Shown here: in pieces, positions 35,014-43,669 of the stretch
Layout of the letters: every line of letters starts with the position of its first letter
Numbering within the stretch: the first letter of the stretch is position 1
The notes under the pieces: model-generated
Told to the model about the DNA's origin: nothing
The model's input: the letters and a program-made list of their open reading frames with translations, nothing else
Database searches by the model: none
Translations under genes and position numbers: made by a program
Assembly: GCF_033100795.1 (NCBI RefSeq)
Contig: NZ_JAWLVI010000006.1
Coordinates: forward strand, 56,976 to 120,975
Length of the DNA: 64,000 nucleotides
Source of the DNA: Pseudothioclava sp033100795
GTDB taxonomy: Bacteria; Pseudomonadota; Alphaproteobacteria; Rhodobacterales; Rhodobacteraceae
Direction of reading: 5' to 3'

Positions 35014-35864
35014 GCAATCTGCTAGTTTTTGGCCGGACGGGCCAAGTGGCGCGCGAGCTGCAGCAGCTTGCCCCGGTTCTGGCCTTGGGACGCGATGCGG
35101 CCGATCTAGCGCAGTCCGGCGCTTGTGCTGCGGCCATCCACGCCCACCGCCCCCGCGCGGTTATCAATGCCGCCGCCTACACAGGCGTTGATCGCGCCGA
35201 GGATGAAGAACCATTGGCCACCGCAATCAACGGTGTGGCGCCTACGGAAATGGCCCTGACTTGCGCGGCACTGAATATTCCCTTGGTGCATATCTCCACC
35301 GATTATGTGTTTCCCGGCACCGGCGACAGCCCTTGGGCGCCCGGTGATATGACAGCGCCCGCCAATGCCTATGGCCGCAGCAAGCTGGCTGGCGAGCACG
35401 GTATTCGCGCCACGGGCGCGTCACACGTCATTTTGCGCACCTCATGGGTGTTTTCGACCCATGGCAGCAATTTCGTGAAAACCATGCTGCGCCTGTCTGA
35501 CACCCGCGACCAGATCAGCGTGGTGGATGACCAAATCGGCGGCCCCACGCCTGCGCGCGCCATTGCCGCCGCCTGCCTTGCCATCGCCCAACAACTGCAG
35601 GACGCGCCGGAAAAAACCGGCACCTATCATTTTAGCGGCGCGCCCGATGCCAGCTGGTGCAGCTTTGCCCGTGGGGTATTCAGCCTAACGGGCCGCCCCA
35701 CCCGCGTGCAGGCCATTCCCACCAGCGCCTATCCCACGCCAGCCGCCCGCCCGCTGAACAGCCGGTTTGAGTGTAACACAACCACCTCCGTTTTTGGTTT
35801 GCCGCGCCCAGATTGGCACGCAGGCCTGAGGGAATGTTTAACAGAGTTAGGGGTATCCACATGA
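35010..35864 (+). CDS. rfbD: dTDP-4-dehydrorhamnose reductase
   Basis: 284 residues from the ATG at 35010 (ATGA overlap with rfbB). LLVFGRTGQVARELQQL binds NADPH; VINAAAYTGVDRAEDE, HISTDYVFPGTG and NAYGRSKLAGEHG (catalytic Tyr/Lys) are the family motifs, with LRTSWVFSTHGSNFVKTML. It completes dTDP-L-rhamnose by reducing the 4-keto group. Confidence 0.95.
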   Translation: MSNLLVFGRTGQVARELQQLAPVLALGRDAADLAQSGACAAAIHAHRPRAVINAAAYTGVDRAEDEEPLATAINGVAPTEMALTCAALNIPLVHISTDYVFPGTGDSPWAPGDMTAPANAYGRSKLAGEHGIRATGASHVILRTSWVFSTHGSNFVKTMLRLSDTRDQISVVDDQIGGPTPARAIAAACLAIAQQLQDAPEKTGTYHFSGAPDASWCSFARGVFSLTGRPTRVQAIPTSAYPTPAARPLNSRFECNTTTSVFGLPRPDWHAGLRECLTELGVST

Positions 35865-36760
35865 CAAAGCGCAAAGGCATTATTCTGGCCGGTGGCTCGG
35901 GCTCGCGGCTGTACCCCATCACCATGGGGGTGTCGAAACAGCTGCTGCCGATTTATGACAAACCGATGGTCTATTATCCCTTAACCGTGCTGATGCTGGC
36001 GGGCATCCGCGAGATCATGATCATCACCACCCCCCACGACCAAGAGCAGTTCATCCGCACTTTGGGCGATGGCAGCCAATGGGGCATCTCGCTGCACTAC
36101 AAGGTACAACCCAGCCCCGATGGGCTGGCGCAGGCCTTTATTCTGGCCGAGGATTTTCTGGCCGGTAGCCCCGCGGCCATGGTGCTGGGCGATAACATCT
36201 TCTTTGGCCACGGCCTACCGGACCTGCTGAAAGAGGCAGACAAAGCCACCGCTGGCGCAACGGTGTTTGGCTATCGTGTCTCAGACCCGGAACGATACGG
36301 CGTGGTGGATTTTGACGCCAACGGCACGGTCAAAAGCATCATCGAAAAGCCGCCCGCGCCGCCCTCGAACTATGCCGTCACGGGGCTTTATTTTGTCGAC
36401 GCCACAGCGCCCGAACGCGCCCGAGCGGTGCGCCCCTCGGCCCGAGGCGAGTTAGAGATCACGACGCTTTTGGAAAGCTACCTGCACGACGGCGCGCTCA
36501 ACGTGCAAAAAATGGGCCGCGGCTATGCCTGGCTTGATACAGGCACCCACGCCAGCCTGCTCGACGCAGGCAACTTCGTGCGCACACTGACCGAACGCCA
36601 AGGCCAGCAAGTGGGCAGCCCCGACGAGGTGGCGTTTGAAATGGGCTGGATAGACAAAGCACAATTAGCAGATCGCGCCCAGAAATTCGGTAAGAATGCC
36701 TATGGTGATTACTTAGGCAATCTGGCTCAAGCGAAAAAAATGGTGTCAGCGGATGAGTGA
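35861..36760 (+). CDS. rfbA: Glucose-1-phosphate thymidylyltransferase
   Basis: 299 residues from the ATG at 35861, overlapping rfbD by four bases. KGIILAGGSGSRLYPITMGV is the nucleotidyltransferase signature, followed by SKQLLPIYDKPMVYYPL, LGDNIFFGHGL and the later AWLDTGTHASLLDAG. It makes dTDP-glucose from dTTP and glucose-1-phosphate, the first step of the rhamnose pathway. Confidence 0.97.
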   Translation: MTKRKGIILAGGSGSRLYPITMGVSKQLLPIYDKPMVYYPLTVLMLAGIREIMIITTPHDQEQFIRTLGDGSQWGISLHYKVQPSPDGLAQAFILAEDFLAGSPAAMVLGDNIFFGHGLPDLLKEADKATAGATVFGYRVSDPERYGVVDFDANGTVKSIIEKPPAPPSNYAVTGLYFVDATAPERARAVRPSARGELEITTLLESYLHDGALNVQKMGRGYAWLDTGTHASLLDAGNFVRTLTERQGQQVGSPDEVAFEMGWIDKAQLADRAQKFGKNAYGDYLGNLAQAKKMVSADE

Positions 36761-38120
36761 GCTGACCTGCTTCAAAGCCTATGACATCCGTGGTCGCCTG
36801 GGCATCGATCTGGATGAAAACATCGCCTATCGAATTGGTGCTGCCTTCGCCAAGGCACTGAATGCAAAAACCGTCGTTCTTGGACGAGATGTCCGAGCGT
36901 CTTCGGAGGCACTGGCAAGAAGCGTCACGCAGGGTTTGATTGACCAGGGGTGCGAGGTGCTTGATCTCGGGCTGTCAGGCACCGAGGAAATGTATTTCGC
37001 GACCACCCACTTCGGAGCTGACGGCGGGATTTGTGTGACTGCCTCACACAATCCGATGGATTATAATGGCATAAAGATGCTGAGGGCGGGTTCGGCGCCA
37101 CTTGATGCCGCCACTGGCTTGGCGCGTGTCAAAGAACTGGCCGAAGAAAATGCGTTCGGGAAAAGCGCTGCTCTTGGCAAGGTCCGCAACACCGCCGAAG
37201 AGGCGCGCGCAGCGTATGTCGAACGTATTTGTCAGTTTGTTGATATCGCCGCGTTGAAGCCTCTGAAGATCCTAGTGAATGCCGGACATGGAACTGCTGG
37301 ACCTACTTTCGATATCATTGCCGAACGGCTTGCAGAGCTTGGGGCCCCGCTGGTATTCGAACGTCTGTTCCACGAACCTGACGGCAGCTTCCCGCAGGGC
37401 ATCCCAAACCCCCTCCTTCCAGAAAATCGACCAACGACTGCAGAAGCCGTCCTCGCTTCAGGCGCTGATTTCGGCGTGGCGTGGGACGGTGATTTTGACC
37501 GTTGCTTCTTCTTTGATCACACCGGCGCATTCATCGACGGCGAATATGTCGTCGGTCTACTCGCAGAGGCGTTCCTCACCAAAGATCCAGGCGCGACGAT
37601 CATCCATGATCCCCGGATCATCTGGAACACGCAGGACCTTGTGGCGCAAGCCGGCGGGCGTGCTGTCCAAACACGCACGAGCCACGCCTTCATAAAGCAA
37701 GCCATGCGCGACGAGAACGCCGTCTATGGCGGTGAGATGTCCGCGCATCACTATTTTCGGGACTTCGTCTACTGCGACAGTGGCATGATCCCCTGGCTCC
37801 TCGTCGCGGAACTTGTCAGCCGGCACGGGCCGCTGGCGGATCTTGTGGCGGATCGCAAAGCGGCATTTCCCTCTTCGGGGGAGATCAATTTCACGCTCGA
37901 CGATCCAAAGGCCGCCATCGCGAGAGTTCGAGCAGAATTTGAACCCGAAGCAATATCGATCGACGACATGGACGGCTTGGGCTTCGACATGGGCGTTTGG
38001 CGGTTCAATCTGCGCAGTTCAAACACCGAACCGGTTGTGCGGCTGAACGTCGAGGCGCGCGGCGACGCTGAGCTCGTTGCGCAGGGAGTTCAGCGTGTGA
38101 AACGAATTCTGCTCGGGTGA
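36753..38120 (+). CDS. manB: Phosphomannomutase (CpsG/ManB type)
   Basis: 455 residues, one fewer than E. coli CpsG, and close to it throughout. LTCFKAYDIRGRLGIDLDEN opens the protein; TASHNPMDYNGIKML holds the phosphoserine; AWDGDFDRCFFFD binds magnesium; GGEMSAHHYFRDF and RSSNTEPVVRLN close the site. It interconverts mannose-6- and mannose-1-phosphate, feeding GDP-mannose. Overlaps rfbA by eight bases. It completes the sugar-nucleotide operon. Confidence 0.93.
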   Translation: MSELTCFKAYDIRGRLGIDLDENIAYRIGAAFAKALNAKTVVLGRDVRASSEALARSVTQGLIDQGCEVLDLGLSGTEEMYFATTHFGADGGICVTASHNPMDYNGIKMLRAGSAPLDAATGLARVKELAEENAFGKSAALGKVRNTAEEARAAYVERICQFVDIAALKPLKILVNAGHGTAGPTFDIIAERLAELGAPLVFERLFHEPDGSFPQGIPNPLLPENRPTTAEAVLASGADFGVAWDGDFDRCFFFDHTGAFIDGEYVVGLLAEAFLTKDPGATIIHDPRIIWNTQDLVAQAGGRAVQTRTSHAFIKQAMRDENAVYGGEMSAHHYFRDFVYCDSGMIPWLLVAELVSRHGPLADLVADRKAAFPSSGEINFTLDDPKAAIARVRAEFEPEAISIDDMDGLGFDMGVWRFNLRSSNTEPVVRLNVEARGDAELVAQGVQRVKRILLG

Positions 38121-38159
38121 GATGGCTCTTCACCCTCATCGCTACCCTCATCGCTAAAA

Positions 38160-38174
38160 GAACATTTAGTGAAC
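38160..38174 (+). promoter_or_regulatory. LexA box
   Basis: GAACATTTAGTGAAC, an exact GAAC-N7-GAAC direct repeat as in alphaproteobacterial SOS genes, and nearly identical to the box at 40744-40758. It lies 40 bases after the manB stop and 252 bases before the SDR gene; a 45-codon open frame starts 22 bases further on. No good -35/-10 pair is visible around it. Confidence 0.65.
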
Positions 38175-38195
38175 ATAAGTCAGCTTTCATTATCT

Positions 38196-38333
38196 ATGGC
38201 ATTCACCCCGACCACCACCATCCCTGTCAAATGCCCGGACGGAATGGGTCTGGAAGCGAACTCTCTCTCACATCAGAGGCAGAAATTACGCTATCAAGCC
38301 GCGCCGCTCTTGGGCCGGCCTGGGGCTCGGTGA
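38196..38333 (+). CDS. Possible 45-residue SOS-linked small protein
   Basis: An ATG at 38196 opens 45 codons to TGA at 38331-38333, starting MAFTPTTTIPVKCPDGMGLE. It begins 22 bases after the LexA box. No ribosome site better than weak is visible, and no family is recognised. It may be a real SOS peptide or a chance frame inside the leader of the repair operon. Confidence 0.25.
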   Translation: MAFTPTTTIPVKCPDGMGLEANSLSHQRQKLRYQAAPLLGRPGAR

Positions 38334-38425
38334 CGCACGGCTTGACCCCTGCTGGCGCGGGTACATATCTAAACCTGAAATGAATGGTATCGGCAGGCCC
38401 GATGCGGACAAAACACAGGGGCATC

Positions 38426-39154
38426 ATGGCGGGCAAGGTTTTGATCTGGGGCGGGTCTGGCGGCATTGGCGCGCAAACGGCGCGGGCTTTGTCCGGGCAG
38501 GGTTATGCGCTGCACCTGGTGGGGCGCGATACGGCAAAGCTGGCCGATTTAGCGGCCGAACTCGGCGCTGGTATCAGCGAGGCCGATGTGACCGACGACA
38601 CCGCCTTTGCGCGGGTCGCGGCCGAGGCGGGGGGGATGCTGTCAGGGCTGGTCTATGCGGTGGGCAGCATCAACCTGCGCCCGCTTGCGCGGTTGAGCGC
38701 CGATGATTTTACCCGTGATTTTCGGCTGAATGCACAAGGCGCGGCTCTGGCGATTCAGGCGGCGCTGCCCGCGCTGAAGGCGGCACCGGGGGTCACATCG
38801 GTGGTGTTGTTTTCCTCTGTAGCGGTGGCACAGGGGTTTTCGGCCCATGCCTCGGTTTCGATGGCCAAAGGCGCCGTCGAGGGATTGACCCGCGCCTTGG
38901 CCGCCGAGCTTGCCCCGAAAATCCGCGTAAATGCGATTGCGCCTTCGCTGACTGAAACCCCCTTGGCGGCGGGGCTGACGGGAAATCCGCAGATGGCAGC
39001 CTCACTCGCGCAGATGCATCCGCTGGGGCGGCTGGGCAAACCACAAGATAGTGCCGCGTTGGCGGCCTTCTTGATTTCCGAGCAAGCGGATTGGATTTCT
39101 GGTCAGGTGATCGGCGTCGATGGCGGGCGGGCGCGGCTGCGTTCAAAGGGCTGA
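38426..39154 (+). CDS. SDR-like protein without the catalytic tyrosine
   Basis: 242 residues from the ATG at 38426. VLIWGGSGGIGAQTARALS is the nucleotide-binding Gly motif; VVLFSSVAVAQGF has the catalytic Ser; IRVNAIAPSLTETPLAAGL and ISGQVIGVDGG are classical. In the active-site helix, SAHASVSMAKGAVEGL, the Lys is kept but the position four before it is Val instead of Tyr. It is followed after 12 bases by the photolyase-like gene, so it may bind NAD(P) in a repair-linked role rather than act as an ordinary reductase. Confidence 0.88.
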   Translation: MAGKVLIWGGSGGIGAQTARALSGQGYALHLVGRDTAKLADLAAELGAGISEADVTDDTAFARVAAEAGGMLSGLVYAVGSINLRPLARLSADDFTRDFRLNAQGAALAIQAALPALKAAPGVTSVVLFSSVAVAQGFSAHASVSMAKGAVEGLTRALAAELAPKIRVNAIAPSLTETPLAAGLTGNPQMAASLAQMHPLGRLGKPQDSAALAAFLISEQADWISGQVIGVDGGRARLRSKG

Positions 39155-39166
39155 GAGAGCAAGAGG

Positions 39167-40342
39167 ATGACCGATCTTCCGCTGACCCGTGCAGAGGCTT
39201 TGGAGCGTCTTGCGGCTTTTGTCCCTTTTGCCGGGGAAGATTACGCGCGCTTGCGCAACAAGGATCTGGGGGCTGGGCGACACAACCATGTGTCGCGCCT
39301 CTCGGCAGCTTTGCGGCGACGTTTGGTCAGCGAAGAAGAGACAATCGCCGCCGTTCTTGCCCGGCACCCCTATCGTGCAGCGGAAAAGTTCATCAGCGAG
39401 GTTTTTTGGCGCAGCTATTGGAAGGGCTGGCTTGAATCCCGCCCCACCCTTTGGCCTGCCTACCTGCATGCCGTCGCGCAGGCCAACGCACGGCTGGCGA
39501 CGGACCAAAGCCTGCGCCAACGTCACGCCATGGCCTGCGCGGGGCAAACCGGCATCGACTGTTTCGACGCTTGGGTGCGCGAGTTGGAAGCAACCGGCTA
39601 TCTGCACAACTGGGCACGGATGCAGTTTGCCTCGATCTGGGTGTTCACGCTGGACCTTCCGTGGGAACTCGGGGCGAGCTTTACGATGAAGCGGTTTGTC
39701 GATTCCGATCCAGCCAGCAACACGCTGTCTTGGCGCTGGGTCGCGGGGCTGCACACCGCGGGCAAGGCGTATCTGAGCGACGCGGCGTTGATTGCGGCCA
39801 TGACACAAGGTCGCTTTGCGCCCCAAGGTCTGTCGACGCTGGCTGTGATTGGGCCCGATACGCTGTCGGTGCCCCGGCCCCTGCCACCACGCCAACCCGC
39901 CAAACCGGACCCCTCAATGCCCAGCTTACTGGTGCTGAGCATCGAGGACCTGTCACCCGAGACAGTACCTCAATTGCATGGCCTGCCGATCCATTCGATT
40001 GCCTTTCTGCCGGGCGCAACTGCAGCAGATCAGGTCGTGCTGAAAGATGCGTTGGCGCGGGCGCAAGACCGCTGGCCAAAGGCAAAATGCCACGGCGCGC
40101 TGTCCCCCGCCAATCTAGCCGAAGCAGCGAAAGACTGCGCCCAGATCGTGACAGCCTTCGTCCCGGTTGGTCTGGTGGCCGACGGGTTCGGCCCGCTGCG
40201 GCAAGCGGCATTGGCACAAGGTTTGCCGCTCAAGGAATACTTGCGTGATTGGGACGCACAGGTTTGGCCGCACTGCCAAAAGGGCTTTTTCGCTCTGAAG
40301 GAAAACATTCCAGCCCTTGTCGCGCAGCGAGGTTTGGCATGA
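39167..40342 (+). CDS. Photolyase/cryptochrome-like FAD protein with N-terminal FAD domain
   Basis: 391 residues. The photolyase FAD-binding domain is at the N-terminus: FISEVFWRSYWKGWLE, GYLHNWARMQFASIWVFTL and SDPASNTLSWRWVAGLHTAG (about 60-205). Photolyases carry this domain at the C-terminus. The last 150 residues (LLVLSIEDLSPETVP, IAFLPGATAADQVVLKDAL, VTAFVPVGLVADGFGPL) look like an alpha/beta domain of the antenna type. It sits among repair genes with LexA boxes. Light-dependent repair or sensing is inferred. Confidence 0.85.
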   Translation: MTDLPLTRAEALERLAAFVPFAGEDYARLRNKDLGAGRHNHVSRLSAALRRRLVSEEETIAAVLARHPYRAAEKFISEVFWRSYWKGWLESRPTLWPAYLHAVAQANARLATDQSLRQRHAMACAGQTGIDCFDAWVRELEATGYLHNWARMQFASIWVFTLDLPWELGASFTMKRFVDSDPASNTLSWRWVAGLHTAGKAYLSDAALIAAMTQGRFAPQGLSTLAVIGPDTLSVPRPLPPRQPAKPDPSMPSLLVLSIEDLSPETVPQLHGLPIHSIAFLPGATAADQVVLKDALARAQDRWPKAKCHGALSPANLAEAAKDCAQIVTAFVPVGLVADGFGPLRQAALAQGLPLKEYLRDWDAQVWPHCQKGFFALKENIPALVAQRGLA

Positions 40343-40686
40343 GAGCCTCTTTGACAGTCTGGTTCGACAGCGCCTGCCCCCTTTGCCAGCGCGAAATCGC
40401 CCTAATGCGGCGGCTGGACCGGCGCGGGGCGATCCATTTCGTCGATGTCTGCGCCCCGGATGCCGACTGCCCGATTGACCGAGCCGACCTGCTGACCCGG
40501 TTTCACGCGCAAGAAAATGGCAGGCTGCTTTCGGGCGCAGCCGCCTTTGCCGCAATGTGGCGGGCCATCCCGCTGTTGCGCCCGCTGGGCCTCTTGGCCG
40601 ATTGGCCACCCATTTCCCCCGCCTTCGAGGCGGCATACCGCGGTTTTCTACGCCTGCGCCCAAGCCTGCAAAGGCTGTTCAAGTAG
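40339..40686 (+). CDS. DCC family thiol-disulfide oxidoreductase-like protein (DUF393)
   Basis: 115 residues from the ATG at 40339, overlapping the photolyase-like stop as ATGA. WFDSACPLCQREIALMRRLD contains the CxxC of the DCC family at an early beta-alpha junction, and HFVDVCAPDAD, LLSGAAAFAAMWRAIPLLRPL follow. Its partner is unknown; the coupling suggests it serves the photolyase-like protein. Confidence 0.9.
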   Translation: MRASLTVWFDSACPLCQREIALMRRLDRRGAIHFVDVCAPDADCPIDRADLLTRFHAQENGRLLSGAAAFAAMWRAIPLLRPLGLLADWPPISPAFEAAYRGFLRLRPSLQRLFK

Positions 40687-40738
40687 CAATTTCCAGTGGT
40701 GCATTCCCATCGACGAAAGCGTGGTCTTGCTTTCCCTG

Positions 40739-40766
40739 TTGACGAACAAAAAGTGAACACTACATT
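40739..40766 (+). promoter_or_regulatory. SOS promoter with LexA box before the radical-SAM/UDG operon
   Basis: TTGACG (-35, 40739-40744), a 16-base spacer, then TACATT (-10, 40761-40766). The LexA box GAACAAAAAGTGAAC (40744-40758) fills the spacer and touches the -35. The predicted transcription start is about at the ATG (40774), so the message may be leaderless or translation may begin at the ATG at 40783. Confidence 0.75.
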
Positions 40767-40773
40767 AGACCGC

Positions 40774-42006
40774 ATGGCAATCATGACCTTGCAAACCAAG
40801 CTTGCGATCCTGTCGGATGCAGCAAAATACGATGCGTCCTGTGCATCATCGGGTGGAGAAAAGCGCGACTCCCGCAAGGGGGGCCTTGGATCATCCGGCG
40901 GCAGCGGCATCTGTCATGCCTATACGCCGGATGGGCGCTGCATCTCGCTTTTGAAAATTCTGATGACCAATTTCTGCGTCTTCGACTGCGCCTATTGCAT
41001 CAACAGGGTATCCTCAAATGTCGAGCGGGCGCGGTTTTCGGTCGAAGAAGTCGTCACGCTGACGCTGGAGTTTTACCGACGCAACTATATCGAGGGGCTG
41101 TTTTTGTCGTCAGGCATCATCCGCTCGCCCGATCAGACCATGGCCGACATGGTACGCATCGCGCAGACTTTGCGACAGGATCACGCCTTTCGCGGCTATA
41201 TCCATCTGAAAACCATCCCCGATGCTTCGCCAGACCTGATCCGACAGGCGGGGCTTTATGCCGACCGGCTGTCGATCAATGTCGAGTTGCCGCAGGATGC
41301 CTCCTTGCGCAAATTCGCGCCCGAAAAGCGACCGGAGACAATCCGCGCCACGATGGCGCAGGTGCGGCTGGAGGGAGAGGCCGCCAAAGAGCTGTCGCAT
41401 ACTGGGAAAAGGCCGCCGCGCTTTGTGCCTGCGGGACAAAGCACGCAGATGATTATTGGCGCGGATGGCACGGATGATGTGACAATTCTGACCTCTGCAA
41501 CGCGGCTGTACAGCGGCTACAAACTGCGGCGGGTTTATTACTCGGCGTTCTCGCCCATCCCGGATGCGTCAGCGCTGCTGCCGCTGGTCCAGCCGCCCTT
41601 GCTGCGCGAACATCGACTGTATCAGGCCGACTGGCTGTTGCGGTTCTATGGGTTTAGCGCCGACGAGATTGCCACCGGAGCCACCGCTGGTCATCTGGAC
41701 CTTGAGCTTGACCCCAAGCTTGCATGGGCCTTGCAGCATCGCGGCCAGTTCCCTTTGGATGTGAACACCGCGAGCAAGGAAATGCTGCTGCGGGTGCCCG
41801 GCTTTGGCACCAAAACGGTGGCGCGGATCATCGCCGCCCGCCGGAGCCGTGCGCTGCGTTACGAAGATTTGGTACGGATCGGAGCGCTGATGACAAAGGC
41901 CAAGGCCTTTGTCAGCCTGCCCGGTTGGACCCCCGGAGCCATGACCGACAGCGCCAACCTGCGGGCCCGTTTCGCGCCTGCCCCTGTACAACTGACCCTG
42001 CTGTGA
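40774..42006 (+). CDS. Radical SAM DNA-repair protein linked to UDG (TIGR03916 type)
   Basis: 410 residues. FCVFDCAYCINR, with cysteines at 68, 72 and 75, is the radical-SAM cluster motif. An earlier Cys-containing segment (SSGGSGICHAYTPDGRCISLL) and IHLKTIPDASPDL follow the family pattern. A helix-hairpin-helix (VNTASKEMLLRVPGFGTKTVARII) near 325-350 suggests DNA binding. The gene overlaps a uracil-DNA glycosylase gene by four bases, as known for this family. An upstream LexA box suggests SOS control. Its reaction is not known. Confidence 0.93.
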   Translation: MAIMTLQTKLAILSDAAKYDASCASSGGEKRDSRKGGLGSSGGSGICHAYTPDGRCISLLKILMTNFCVFDCAYCINRVSSNVERARFSVEEVVTLTLEFYRRNYIEGLFLSSGIIRSPDQTMADMVRIAQTLRQDHAFRGYIHLKTIPDASPDLIRQAGLYADRLSINVELPQDASLRKFAPEKRPETIRATMAQVRLEGEAAKELSHTGKRPPRFVPAGQSTQMIIGADGTDDVTILTSATRLYSGYKLRRVYYSAFSPIPDASALLPLVQPPLLREHRLYQADWLLRFYGFSADEIATGATAGHLDLELDPKLAWALQHRGQFPLDVNTASKEMLLRVPGFGTKTVARIIAARRSRALRYEDLVRIGALMTKAKAFVSLPGWTPGAMTDSANLRARFAPAPVQLTLL

Positions 42007-43481
42007 CCTTCGGTGTCACCTTGCCAGAGCGGGGCACGTTTGACGCATGGCGCATGGCGGCACGGTTGGCCATCTCGCACCGCATTGCGCCCGCGGACAT
42101 GGATTGGACGGGCGCGAACAGTCTGTTTGCCGCCGCCCCGTTACCTGCGCACCCCGGCACCCATCAGATTTTGGTCCCGCAAAGCTTTGTGCATCTGGCA
42201 AGTTCGGTCATCTGGCACTCGGACCCCGAGCGTTTTGCCCTGCTTTATCAAGCCCTGTGGCGGCTGGACCGGGGCGAGGGCGCCCCCCTGTCGCAGGCCG
42301 ATCCCCTTGGCCGCCGTCTGCATCTGCTGGCCAAGAATGTTGGCCGCGACATTCACAAGATGCACGCCTTTGTACGCTTTCGCGAGTGCCCCGCCAATGG
42401 CCCGCGCCGCCGCTTTGCCGCGTGGTTTGAACCCGAGCACAATACGCTGGAACCCGGCAGCGCATTCTTTGCGAAGCGTTTTGGCGATATGGACTGGATG
42501 ATCGCCACCCCCCGCTTGACCGCACGGTTTCAGGATGGCCGGCTGACCTTCGGCCCAGCAGCGCCGCGTCCCGCCCTACCCGATGATGCCGCAGAGGGTC
42601 TTTGGGCTACCTATTTTGCCAACATCTTCAACCCGGCACGCATCAAGCTGGATGCGATGCAGTCGGAAATGCCCAAGAAATACTGGAAGAACCTGCCCGA
42701 AACCCGCCTGATCCCGGACATGCTGAAAGATGCCGAAGCGCGGGTACAGCGCATGCACGCGGCGGGCGCATCACAGGTGCGGCCCGGGGCTGCTGCAATC
42801 TCGACCCGCTACCGCGCCGCGATGCCGCAGGTGCCCGAGCCTAACGATGCTTTGCCAGACACGCTTGACCAAGCCCGAGCGGCGGCCATGACGTGTCGCA
42901 GGTGCGCGCTGTGCGAGGGGGCGACCCAGACGGTCTGGGGCTCCGGTTCTAGGGATGCGGTCTTGATGATCGTGGGCGAACAGCCCGGCGATCAAGAGGA
43001 TCTGACCGGCCGCCCCTTTGTCGGCCCCGCAGGTCAGATCTTGCAGCAGGCGATGACGGCGGCGGGTATTGACCCGGACAGGGTCTGGCTGACCAATGCC
43101 GTCAAGCATTTCAAGTTCACCGCGCACGGCAAGCAGCGCCTCCACCTCCCCCCTGAGCGCACCGAAGTGGAGCGGTGTCGCTGGTGGCTGGGGCTGGAAC
43201 TGGCTTTTATTCGGCCAAAGGTGACGCTGGCCTTAGGGGCAAGCGCAGCCTTTGCTTTGACAGGTCGTGACACGCCCTTACCCAAGCGGCGCGTAACAGT
43301 TGAGCAGGGTTTGCATGAAGGGCCGGTTGTGGTGTCGTGGCATCCGGCGAATAGTCTGCGCCGGAGCGATCAGGACCAGCAAAACCGCGCCCGTAATGAT
43401 TTGGCTCGGGATCTGGAGGCCGCCTTTGCCCTTGCGCAAGACCAGATGCAGACCGTCAAAACTCTGCCTACAGCACGCTGA
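42003..43481 (+). CDS. UdgX-type uracil-DNA glycosylase with N-terminal DUF4130 domain
   Basis: 492 residues from a GTG at 42003 that overlaps the radical-SAM stop (GTGA). Residues 1-235 are a DUF4130-like domain (VGRDIHKMHAFVRFRE, WMIATPRLTARF). The glycosylase has cysteines 298/301/304, GEQPGDQEDLTGRPFVGPAG from 325, and KQRLH at 377-381, with His381 at the place of the UdgX histidine that bonds covalently to DNA at uracil sites. VVVSWHPANSLRR closes the active site. It removes or traps uracil in DNA. Confidence 0.93.
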   Translation: MTFGVTLPERGTFDAWRMAARLAISHRIAPADMDWTGANSLFAAAPLPAHPGTHQILVPQSFVHLASSVIWHSDPERFALLYQALWRLDRGEGAPLSQADPLGRRLHLLAKNVGRDIHKMHAFVRFRECPANGPRRRFAAWFEPEHNTLEPGSAFFAKRFGDMDWMIATPRLTARFQDGRLTFGPAAPRPALPDDAAEGLWATYFANIFNPARIKLDAMQSEMPKKYWKNLPETRLIPDMLKDAEARVQRMHAAGASQVRPGAAAISTRYRAAMPQVPEPNDALPDTLDQARAAAMTCRRCALCEGATQTVWGSGSRDAVLMIVGEQPGDQEDLTGRPFVGPAGQILQQAMTAAGIDPDRVWLTNAVKHFKFTAHGKQRLHLPPERTEVERCRWWLGLELAFIRPKVTLALGASAAFALTGRDTPLPKRRVTVEQGLHEGPVVVSWHPANSLRRSDQDQQNRARNDLARDLEAAFALAQDQMQTVKTLPTAR

Positions 43482-43669
43482 TCAATAGCCTGCAGCAGCG
43501 TCCGGTGATGACCATTGAGTGACCTGCCGCGAACGCGCTCCACCCGACAGGACTGACAAGGAACAACCGTCCGCAGCCATCCCGCCGCCCATCCACGACA
43601 TAAACTGTCGCTGCGCCACTTGCCGCTGCCGCTGCCCCTTGCCACACTCGCCACACCCCGGAGGATTAC

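Noticed and set aside
38133..38156. Two tandem copies of CCCTCATCGCTA after manB
   Set aside because: Short and partly low-complexity; it could simply be chance next to the LexA box.
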